A stretch of DNA of 56,472 nt, from assembly GCA_900754745.1 (NCBI GenBank), contig CAAEEB010000010.1, positions 1 to 56,472 on the forward strand, read 5' to 3'. This document shows positions 50,105-56,472 of the stretch, piece by piece (positions within the stretch are counted from its first letter, which is position 1; every line of letters starts with the position of its first letter). The translations under genes were made by a program, and so were the position numbers. The notes beneath the pieces were generated by a model that was given only the letters and a program-made list of their open reading frames with translations, searched no databases and was not told the origin of the DNA. The stretch is from an uncultured Collinsella sp. Its GTDB lineage: Bacteria > Actinomycetota > Coriobacteriia > Coriobacteriales > Coriobacteriaceae.

Positions 50105-51013
50105 ATGATCAAACTTGTGCTGACCGATATGGACGATACGCTGATTCCGGCCGGGCATGACGGCGCCAGCGACTACGCCATTGAGGGCATTCATGCCATG
50201 CAGGCGGCGGGTCTGCACTTTGGCCCGGTTTCGGGTCGCCAGCCGTCCGCGATGGGCTGGATGTTCAAAAATCGTTCCGAGTGTTTTTCGACTGGCGCGT
50301 TCTGTAACGGCCAGGTGATGTTTGTCGGCGGCGAAGTAGTCGCATCGCACGCAATCGACAACGACGCTCTGATGCGTTTGGCCGACTATCTGGAGCAAGA
50401 GACCGACGATACATTTCTAAAAGTCTATGGCCTGGGCGATGACTTTTGGGGCAACGATGCCTATTGCGTGACGAGTGATCCCGAGCGCGTTCGTCGCGCC
50501 ATGGAGTCGGGCGGCAACGCATGGCTCAAGGGCGAAGAGGCTCCGTGCCGTCCCGTTGTCGATGAGGTGCCGGTGTTCAAGGCGAATATCTGGAGTGCCC
50601 GTTCGCGTGAGGCGCTCGCGGAGCTACGCGAGCGCGTTGCCGTTGAGGTGCCGGAACTCTCGCTTGTGTTTCCCAACAACCGCGTGCGCCTGTTCGACAT
50701 TCTTCCAGCAGGTTGGGACAAAGGCTGCGCTGCGCTGGAGCTGGCGCGCGCTTTGGGCCTGACGCCCGATGAGGTGGCCGTATTTGGCGATTCCGATAAC
50801 GATCTGCCCATGATCGATGCCGTTCCCAACTCCGTTGCAGTCGCCAATGCCAACGAGGCTGTCACGGCTGCCGCGCGCTGGCATATCGGCGCTGCGGCAG
50901 ACGATGCGGTCGCCGGGGCTCTGCATCAGATTGCCGCCTGCGCTGCGACGGGGGAAATGCCGCCGTTTATGCGTCAGATGGATGTGACGGGTTTCGACGT
51001 CACGAACGTCTAG
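50105..51013 (+). CDS. Cof-type HAD hydrolase
   Basis: 302 residues, ATG 50105 after GGGGACC. HAD phosphatase motifs: nucleophile Asp8 and Asp10 in TDMDDTL, Ser/Thr motif GPVSGRQ, Lys in GWDKGCAL and the acidic pair in VFGDSDNDLPMI. The C2B cap (about 80-190) marks the Cof/YbjI subfamily, which dephosphorylates sugar phosphates or flavin/pyridoxal phosphates. The substrate is unknown. It is 11 bp upstream of the LysR gene. Confidence 0.92.
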   Translation: MIKLVLTDMDDTLIPAGHDGASDYAIEGIHAMQAAGLHFGPVSGRQPSAMGWMFKNRSECFSTGAFCNGQVMFVGGEVVASHAIDNDALMRLADYLEQETDDTFLKVYGLGDDFWGNDAYCVTSDPERVRRAMESGGNAWLKGEEAPCRPVVDEVPVFKANIWSARSREALAELRERVAVEVPELSLVFPNNRVRLFDILPAGWDKGCAALELARALGLTPDEVAVFGDSDNDLPMIDAVPNSVAVANANEAVTAAARWHIGAAADDAVAGALHQIAACAATGEMPPFMRQMDVTGFDVTNV

Positions 51014-51023
51014 GGAGAAAGCT

Positions 51024-51920
51024 ATGAAGCTTCAGCAGCTCAGATATGTCGTCAAAGTTGCCGAATGCGGCAGCATTACCGAGGCCTCGCGCCGGCTCTT
51101 TGTGTCGCAGCCTTCGATTACCGCATCGATCCGCGATCTCGAAAACGAGATGGGCGTGCATATCTTTGAGCGCACCAACAAGGGCGTCATTGTGTCCGAG
51201 GAGGGCGAGACCTTCTTGGGCTACGCGCGCCAGGTGCTCGACCAGGCTGATCTGCTCGAGGACAAATACAAAGGCGCATCCGAGCAGGTGCCGCATTTTA
51301 GCGTGAGCTGCCAGCACTACTCCTTTGCCGTCAACGCGTTTGTCGACGTGATTCGCGAGTTCGATGCGGCGCGCTACGACTTTACGCTGCGCGAGGAGCA
51401 GACCCACGAGATAATCGAGGATGTCGCGCATATGAAAAGCGAGCTGGGCATCCTGTATCTGTCCGAGCACAATCGTGAGGTCATCGAGCGCATGCTCGCT
51501 GCCAATGAGCTTGTATTCGAAGGGCTCTTCTGCGCCACACCGCACGTTTTCGTGTGTGCCGACCATCCGCTGGCGGGCTGTTCCAGCGTGACGCTCGAGG
51601 ATTTGGAAGACTACCCGTTCCTGTCCTACGAGCAGGGCAGCTATAACTCGTTCTATTATTCCGAGGAACTGACCTCGACGTTTGAGCGCCGCAAGAATAT
51701 CCGTGTGCGCGACCGCGCGACGTTGTTCAATTTGGCTATGGGCCTCAACGGCTACACCGTGTGCTCGGGCGTGATCAGCCACGAGCTCAACGGCCCCGGC
51801 ATTATCTCGATTCCGCTCGACGTGGACGAGTACATGGAGATTGGCATCATCACGCGCAAGAACACGACACTTACGCGCTATGGGCAGGCCTATATCGACG
51901 CGATTCGTCAGCATATCTAG
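51024..51920 (+). CDS. LysR-family regulator next to a MetE-like gene
   Basis: 298 residues, ATG 51024 with AGGGAGAA upstream. The HTH (CGSITEASRRLFVSQPSITASIRDLENEMG) and effector domain (about 90-295) are typical. A perfect TGATATAG/CTATATCA dyad at 51967-51989 lies between it and the methionine synthase-like gene on the same strand. This suggests control of methionine metabolism, as with MetR-type regulators, but the effector is unknown. Ten bases after the HAD gene. Confidence 0.9.
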   Translation: MKLQQLRYVVKVAECGSITEASRRLFVSQPSITASIRDLENEMGVHIFERTNKGVIVSEEGETFLGYARQVLDQADLLEDKYKGASEQVPHFSVSCQHYSFAVNAFVDVIREFDAARYDFTLREEQTHEIIEDVAHMKSELGILYLSEHNREVIERMLAANELVFEGLFCATPHVFVCADHPLAGCSSVTLEDLEDYPFLSYEQGSYNSFYYSEELTSTFERRKNIRVRDRATLFNLAMGLNGYTVCSGVISHELNGPGIISIPLDVDEYMEIGIITRKNTTLTRYGQAYIDAIRQHI

Positions 51921-51966
51921 ACTGCTGCGTTCTGCACGGGTCAAATCTCTTTACGGCAGTCCAAAC

Positions 51967-51989
51967 TGATATAGGAATCATCTATATCA
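51967..51989. promoter_or_regulatory. Probable LysR operator upstream of the MetE-like gene
   Basis: TGATATAG (51967-51974) and CTATATCA (51982-51989), 8-bp perfect arms with a 7-base spacer, 87 bp before the start codon. The centre-to-centre geometry and T-N11-A-type ends fit a LysR site. Confidence 0.55.
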
Positions 51990-52075
51990 AACTGTTATAA
52001 ACATATATTTTACGATGACCACATGAGCGCTCATACTCTGTCCCAGCAAAGCAACCAATGCAAAAGGAGATATCT

Positions 52076-53209
52076 ATGAGTGCTTTAACCACGCTGAACG
52101 CACCGTTTCGCGCCGATATCGTCGGCAGCTTTCTTCGTCCACAGGCTGTTAAGGATGCACGTGCCGCCTATGCCGCGGGCACACTCGACGCCGCCGGCCT
52201 TAAGGCCGTCGAGGACGACGCCATTCGCGATTTGGTGGCCAAGCAGAAGGCCGCCGGCCTGCAGGTCATCACCGATGGCGAGTTCCGCCGTAGTTACTGG
52301 CACCTCGACTTTATGTGGGGCCTCAATGGCATTGAGCGCCGTACCTCGCGTACGGGTTATATGTTCCATGATGAGGAGACGACGGCCGATACCGCCGTGG
52401 TGACCGGCTCCATCAGCGGCGAGAGCCACCCCTTCGTCGAGCACTTCAAGTTTGTCAAGGCACTTGAGGGCGAGGGCCGCGTTGCACGCCAGACCATCCC
52501 GGCGCCTATCCAGACGTTCTCTGAGGTCACGCTCGATCGCTGCGACGGCCAGCAGGAGAGCCTGCGCGCTGTCTATAAGACCGATGAGGAGCTTGCCGAC
52601 GCCATTGCAGCCGCTTATCGCACGGTGATCGCCGACCTGTACGCTGCAGGCTGCCGCAACATCCAGTTTGATGACTGCACCTGGGGCATCTATTGCGATA
52701 CCGACTTTGTGTCCAAGACCGGAATGAGCCCGGTTGATCTGCAAAAGGTAAGCGAGCTGGGCGTGGCGCTCAACAACGCCGCCATCGAGGGCAAGCCCGA
52801 TGACCTGATCATTAACACGCACGTGTGCCGCGGTAACTACCACTCTACCTATGCCTTCGAGGGCGGCTACGACCCCATCGCGCCGTACCTGTTCGCAAAC
52901 GAGGATGTCGACGCATTTTACCTGGAGTTCGATACGCCGCGCGCCGGCGGTTTTGAGCCGCTGAAGTATGTTGCCCCCGGCAAGAAGGTCGTGTTGGGCC
53001 TGGTGACCACCAAGGCCGCTGAGCTTGAGGACGAGGATGCCATCGTCGAGCGTATTCACGAGGCCGCAAGGTATGTTCCGCTCGAGAACCTGTATCTGTC
53101 GCCCCAGTGCGGCTTTGCCAGCTGCGAGATTGGCAACAAGCTGACCGAGGACGAGCAATGGGCAAAGATCGCGCTGGTCAAGCGCGTTGCCGAGCGCGTT
53201 TGGAAATAA
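52076..53209 (+). CDS. MetE C-terminal-domain-type methyltransferase (YxjG/YxjH-like)
   Basis: 377 residues, ATG 52076 after AAGGAGATATCT (an ATG at 52058 has no site). It is the C-terminal half of cobalamin-independent methionine synthase as a stand-alone protein: VGSFLRP, QVITDGEFRRSYWHLDF, IPAPIQTFSE, IQFDDCTWG. The zinc ligands H249, C251, E284 and C345 all seem present. Such proteins transfer methyl groups to homocysteine from an unknown donor (not necessarily methyl-tetrahydrofolate), as the folate-binding N-terminal half is absent. Regulation by the adjacent LysR protein is likely. Confidence 0.9.
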   Translation: MSALTTLNAPFRADIVGSFLRPQAVKDARAAYAAGTLDAAGLKAVEDDAIRDLVAKQKAAGLQVITDGEFRRSYWHLDFMWGLNGIERRTSRTGYMFHDEETTADTAVVTGSISGESHPFVEHFKFVKALEGEGRVARQTIPAPIQTFSEVTLDRCDGQQESLRAVYKTDEELADAIAAAYRTVIADLYAAGCRNIQFDDCTWGIYCDTDFVSKTGMSPVDLQKVSELGVALNNAAIEGKPDDLIINTHVCRGNYHSTYAFEGGYDPIAPYLFANEDVDAFYLEFDTPRAGGFEPLKYVAPGKKVVLGLVTTKAAELEDEDAIVERIHEAARYVPLENLYLSPQCGFASCEIGNKLTEDEQWAKIALVKRVAERVWK

Positions 53210-53256
53210 CGGTAACGTTCGCAGGTGGCGGCGCGTGCGAGACATGGCGTATCGCG

Positions 53257-53262
53257 TACAAT
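53257..53262 (+). promoter_or_regulatory. -10 box of the nucleobase permease gene
   Basis: TACAAT 69 bp before the ATG at 53332. Confidence 0.4.
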
Positions 53263-53331
53263 GGTTCGGATCGTATCGTTCGGGCAGGTTATCCGATATG
53301 CCCGATCACCCTTCCATTCGAAAGGACATCC

Positions 53332-54666
53332 ATGTCCCAGTCTTCGACGCCCGCCGTCACCGATGCCATCTACGATGCATCGTCGCTTGGCCGCCCGCGC
53401 ATGTTCCTGCTCGGTCTGCAGCACCTGTTTGCCATGTTTGGCGCCACCGTGCTGGTGCCCGTGCTCACCGGTCTCTCGGTTTCGGCGACGCTTTTGTTTG
53501 CCGGCTTGGGCACGCTGCTGTTCCACTTCTTGTCGCGCGGTAAGGTGCCGGCATTTTTGGGCTCATCGTTTGCCTTTATTGCCGGTTATGCCGCCATCGC
53601 GCCCAACGGCGAGGCCGAGCTTTTGCCTTACGCCTGCCTGGGCGTTGCCTGCGCCGGTCTACTCTATCCGGTACTTGCGGCACTCTTCCGCGCGTTTGGC
53701 GCCAAGCGCGTCATGCGCTTCTTTCCGCCGGTGGTGACGGGCCCCATCGTCATTTCGATCGGTCTGATCCTGGCAAGCTCCGCCATTGCCAACTGCCAGA
53801 CCAACTGGCTTGTGGCTGTTATTGCCGTTGCCGTTATCGTGATCTGCAACATTTGGGGTCGCGGCATGGTCAAGATCGTGCCGATTCTGCTAGGCGTCGT
53901 GGTGAGCTATGCCGTTGCGGCCGCGTTGGGTGAGGTCGACTTCTCTGGCGTTGCAGCCGCCCCCTGGGTTGGCTTGCCCGTCGTGTGGGATAACACCGTG
54001 TTTGCGCTCTTTGGGCCGCAGTTCGATAGCGGTCTTGCCACGACGGCTATCATCACCATCATGCCGTTGGCCTTTGCAACCATGATCGAGCATATCGGTG
54101 ATATCTCCGCTATTGGCTCCACCTGCGAGCGCAACTACATTGCCGATCCCGGTCTGCACCGTACCCTGCTCGGCGATGGCCTGGCGACCATCTTGGCATC
54201 GCTTTTTGGCGCTCCCGCCAATACGACGTATGGCGAGAACACCGGCGTGCTTGCCCTGACGCGTGTGTTTGACCCGCGCGTGATTCGCATTGCCGCGTGC
54301 TGCGCTATCGTGCTTTCGTTCTGCCCCAAGTTCGCTGCCGTGATTGCCGCCATGCCGGCGTGTGTAATCGGCGGCGTGTCGCTTGTGCTCTACGGCATGA
54401 TCAGTGCCGTAGGCGTGCGCAACCTCATCGAGAACCAGGTCGATTTCCAGAACAACCGCAACGTGCTGGTTGCCGCGCTGGTGCTCGTGCTTTCGCTCGG
54501 CATCGCGTACAGCACCGCCGGCGCCATCGTGTTGGAGCTGGGCGGCGTGACCATTTCGCTGTCCGGCATTGCCGTGGGCTCACTGGTTGGCATCGTGCTC
54601 AACGCAATTCTGCCCGGCAATGATTTTGAGTTCGATGTCTCGGAACTCGAGGAGACTGCCGAATAG
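53332..54666 (+). CDS. Uracil/xanthine permease, NCS2 family
   Basis: 444 residues, ATG 53332 with GAAAGGA upstream (the frame is open earlier but carries no start signal). About twelve to fourteen helices. NCS2 features: FLLGLQHLFAMFGATVLVPVLTG at the N terminus, SSFAFIAGY with a Gly-rich loop, ATMIEHIGDISAIG (the QH/EH substrate site) and GAPANTTYGENTGVLALTRV. The UraA/UapA-type substrate is uracil or xanthine; uracil seems more likely from the overall layout. A terminator follows directly. Confidence 0.92.
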   Translation: MSQSSTPAVTDAIYDASSLGRPRMFLLGLQHLFAMFGATVLVPVLTGLSVSATLLFAGLGTLLFHFLSRGKVPAFLGSSFAFIAGYAAIAPNGEAELLPYACLGVACAGLLYPVLAALFRAFGAKRVMRFFPPVVTGPIVISIGLILASSAIANCQTNWLVAVIAVAVIVICNIWGRGMVKIVPILLGVVVSYAVAAALGEVDFSGVAAAPWVGLPVVWDNTVFALFGPQFDSGLATTAIITIMPLAFATMIEHIGDISAIGSTCERNYIADPGLHRTLLGDGLATILASLFGAPANTTYGENTGVLALTRVFDPRVIRIAACCAIVLSFCPKFAAVIAAMPACVIGGVSLVLYGMISAVGVRNLIENQVDFQNNRNVLVAALVLVLSLGIAYSTAGAIVLELGGVTISLSGIAVGSLVGIVLNAILPGNDFEFDVSELEETAE

Positions 54667-54690
54667 CGGTTGTGCCCAAGTCAGTTAAAT

Positions 54691-54727
54691 AAGCCGGTCA
54701 TGCGTCCGATGCGCATGGCCGGCTTTT
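54691..54727. terminator. Bidirectional terminator between permease and esterase genes
   Basis: AAGCCGGTCATGCG pairs with CGCATGGCCGGCTT (one G-T pair) and is followed by TTTT on the plus strand; it starts 24 bp after the permease stop. Confidence 0.75.
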
Positions 54728-55392
54728 TAGTGCGCAAGGATCCAGCGTATGCCGCGGGCCATGCGCAGATCGGTTTGGGCAAAGTGGTTGCCGGGGTTGA
54801 GTTCCATCGTTGTTGGGATGCCGCGCTCGATGAGTAGCTCTTCCATTGCGCGCGTGTCGTCGAGTACGTGTCTCATCATGCGGTTGGGCGTCTTGGTTTC
54901 TTTTTTGCCGAGTGACAGATAGACGGCTTGCGGGCTGCCGGCAAAAGGGGTCGTGTTGGCACGGTCGACAAAGTCGGGAAACCACAGCGACCCCGATGCG
55001 CTCGCCGCGCGGCCAAAGGCGTCGGTTTGCCAGAGGGACCAGAGTGCGAAGAGGCCCGCGAGCGAGTAACCAGCAATGCCGCGCCAGGTGGGCGGCTGAG
55101 GAAGCGACGACTCGACCTGGGGGATTATCTGATTCAGCAGCTCATCAAGAAAATCGGCAGCTTGGCCGCCGAAAGGCTCGGCATCGCGTACGGTCCCGTC
55201 GCATGCCCAGGGGCTCAGCTCGCGATTCCAATCGAGCCCGCCAATGGTGACGAGGGCGAATGGCGGACAGTCGAGCTCTCGGCAACACTTATAAACCTCG
55301 CTGCCGTCGCCCACGACCACAGGAAGGTAGATGACAGGCGCGCTTTCCGTATGATTCGAATAAACGGTTATCTGCTTTTGATGCGCTTCCAT
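54727..55392 (-). CDS. Alpha/beta-hydrolase esterase (IroE/D-type)
   Basis: 221 residues, ATG 55392. It has a putative nucleophile Ser110 in GYSLAG, a catalytic His203 in PGNHFAQ and an acidic residue between them. The opening VIYLPVVVGDGSEVYK and middle ASGSLWFPDFVD resemble the siderophore-esterase or feruloyl esterase D group. It may hydrolyse an acyl ester, possibly of a peptide or siderophore. No signal peptide. Its stop codon lies at the terminator shared with the permease gene. Monocistronic. Confidence 0.82.
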   Translation of the reverse strand: MEAHQKQITVYSNHTESAPVIYLPVVVGDGSEVYKCCRELDCPPFALVTIGGLDWNRELSPWACDGTVRDAEPFGGQAADFLDELLNQIIPQVESSLPQPPTWRGIAGYSLAGLFALWSLWQTDAFGRAASASGSLWFPDFVDRANTTPFAGSPQAVYLSLGKKETKTPNRMMRHVLDDTRAMEELLIERGIPTTMELNPGNHFAQTDLRMARGIRWILAH

Positions 55393-55504
55393 GACGGGCT
55401 TCTCTCAGTGTTGTGATATCGGCAGCCCCAATTGTCGCACGCCAGCGTATGCCGGTTGGGCTAGACCAAAGACAATCTCGTGCATCCCCTGCGGACTCAT
55501 ATGG

Positions 55505-55543
55505 AAAACGCCACCGCCGGAGGGGAGCTCGGCGGTGGCGTTG
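55505..55543 (-). terminator. Terminator after the surface-protein gene
   Basis: On the minus strand a AACGCCACCGCCG / CGGCGGTGGCGTT stem with a loop of about 9 bases, followed by TTTCC; 57 bp after the stop of the surface protein. Confidence 0.7.
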
Positions 55544-55599
55544 TTAAACGGTGCTGGGGCTCGGGGCCTTCGCGGGAGCTGCCGTGTGCGCAGAGGCGT

Positions 55600-56472
55600 C
55601 TAAGAACGCTTACGGCTCGCCATGGTGCCTGCGGCGATAGCGGCTGTTCCCGCAAGGACGGTTGCCACGATGGCCGCACCCGAGGTGTCGCCGGTTGCCG
55701 CGAGCACGCCGGTAGTCTTGGCTTTCGTGGTTGAAGCCGCAACGGCCTTGGTCGGCTTTGAGCCCTCAGGCTTGGGGTTCTGCTTGGACTCCGCGGGCTT
55801 GCTTTCTGCGGGCTTGGTCTCGTCGGGCTTGGGGTCTTCCGGCTTGGCTACCTCGGGAGGTGCGATGGTCGTACTTTTGGCGACTGCTTTGATATAGAGG
55901 GAGTCGACCGTGGCGTCGCCCGTGCCGATGGCTTGGCCTGCCTCGTAGATGCCGTCACGGAGCTTGCGATAGTCAATGACCTTGCCGCCTTCGGGCGTCT
56001 GGATGGCGGCGTTCTCAATCTTGATGGTGCCGATTGTCTTGCCGTCAGCGCTCATGGCACGGGCAAAGATTGCCGCTGTATCTCCTTCGGCCGTTACCTT
56101 GCTGCGGATGATCGAGATGACTGCGGGTGTGACGCCCTCGCTGGTCTGGGCGATGATGCCGATGTTCTCGCCTTGGGGTTCGCGCCTCGTCTCGCCATCT
56201 TGGTTTTCGCTGTAGGGGATGGGGCCGTCGCCGTTCTCGACATAGCGGGCTATGGCCTTGACAACGGAGTCGCTGATGTAGATGTGGCCGCCCTTCTCGT
56301 TGGGTCGATCGTTTCTGGTGGAGAATGCAGCCGAAACCTCGCCTTCCGCGAACGCGTCCACGGTGGAGCCGTTCTTGATGACGATGTCGTCCCCGTCAGT
56401 GATGAGGGCGATGGCCTGGCCGCCGCTCGCGCTTGTACGGACCGTCACGGTCGCGTGATCGAGCGTAACGCC
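55600..56472 (-). CDS. Cell-surface protein with LAATG sortase signal, 5' end beyond the window
   Basis: The frame is open from 56472 to the stop at 55600, so the N terminus lies to the right; at least 290 residues are visible. A repetitive extracellular region of beta-helix or polymorphic-toxin-like character (SASGGQAIALITDGDD, IIRSKVTAEGDT) is followed by a Pro/Lys/Glu-rich wall-spanning segment. The anchor signal is L-A-A-T-G-D, with a hydrophobic helix and a basic tail RKRS. LAXTG is the recognition motif of class E sortases of actinobacteria. The protein is probably cell-wall linked. What it does is unknown. Confidence 0.85.
   Translation of the reverse strand, partial: GVTLDHATVTVRTSASGGQAIALITDGDDIVIKNGSTVDAFAEGEVSAAFSTRNDRPNEKGGHIYISDSVVKAIARYVENGDGPIPYSENQDGETRREPQGENIGIIAQTSEGVTPAVISIIRSKVTAEGDTAAIFARAMSADGKTIGTIKIENAAIQTPEGGKVIDYRKLRDGIYEAGQAIGTGDATVDSLYIKAVAKSTTIAPPEVAKPEDPKPDETKPAESKPAESKQNPKPEGSKPTKAVAASTTKAKTTGVLAATGDTSGAAIVATVLAGTAAIAAGTMASRKRS

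Overview
The window looks like a chromosomal segment of a high-GC Coriobacteriia gut actinobacterium, most likely Collinsella or a close relative. This rests on overall base composition, gene content, recurrent (T/G)ACAAT promoter -10 boxes and my recognition of the protein families; no search was run. There is no rRNA, recognisable tRNA, CRISPR array, transposase or phage gene. It is a core-like housekeeping and accessory mosaic with an unusual density of intergenic hairpin repeats.

Layout. 1-2.6 kb: an OmpR-type response regulator cut by the left edge, divergent from a redox operon (49-residue CXXC peptide, NapH-like membrane ferredoxin, TlpA-like thioredoxin lipoprotein). 2.8-6.1 kb: a giant MacB-like ABC transporter fusion. 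6.3-10.7 kb: a membrane protein, a tRNA-dihydrouridine synthase, a glutaredoxin, an XRE/zinc-ribbon/TipAS regulator and TrmO. 10.8-19.1 kb: a MalY-type lyase, a Nim-like flavoprotein, a hybrid sensor kinase with two solute-binding domains, a K+ channel, a LOG-family protein, a ClC channel and an EamA transporter. 19.6-21.6 kb: a GntR/ABC-2 operon. 22.1-25.3 kb: RF3, a VUT-family (queuosine precursor) transporter and an SDR. 25.3-33.1 kb: Ung, EamA with a divergent LysR regulator, MATE, RlmA, RsmJ, small proteins and a GNAT. 33.4-39.1 kb: an EF-G/TetM-like GTPase, an ORC-like ATPase and a short UvrA. 39.1-42.2 kb: TrmL, a CobW GTPase, an ArsC/Spx-like protein and a flavoprotein. 42.2-46.6 kb: two paralogous c-di-GMP proteins (GGDEF-PAS-GGDEF and GGDEF-PAS-GGDEF-GGDEF-EAL). 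46.9-49.9 kb: a patatin, then a thiamine salvage operon (thiM, thiamine-binding protein, thiE) behind a TPP riboswitch and terminator. 50.1-56.5 kb: a HAD phosphatase, a LysR regulator plus MetE-like methyltransferase, a uracil/xanthine permease, an esterase and the C-terminal part of an LAATG-anchored surface protein.

The genes form short operons rather than one pathway. Themes are RNA modification (Dus, TrmO, TrmL, RlmA, RsmJ and a likely queuosine precursor importer), redox control, and small-molecule transport.

The most unusual content is intergenic. A palindromic element of about 185 bp occurs twice with a conserved core and a different but self-complementary outer stem at each site. 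A regular array of four palindromes with an 80-bp period lies upstream of prfC. Several hairpin families share a GGGAC-like core with exchangeable stems. Other points worth a second look are a hybrid kinase receiver that has Gly in place of its phospho-acceptor Asp and an ArsC/Spx-like protein without its N-terminal Cys.
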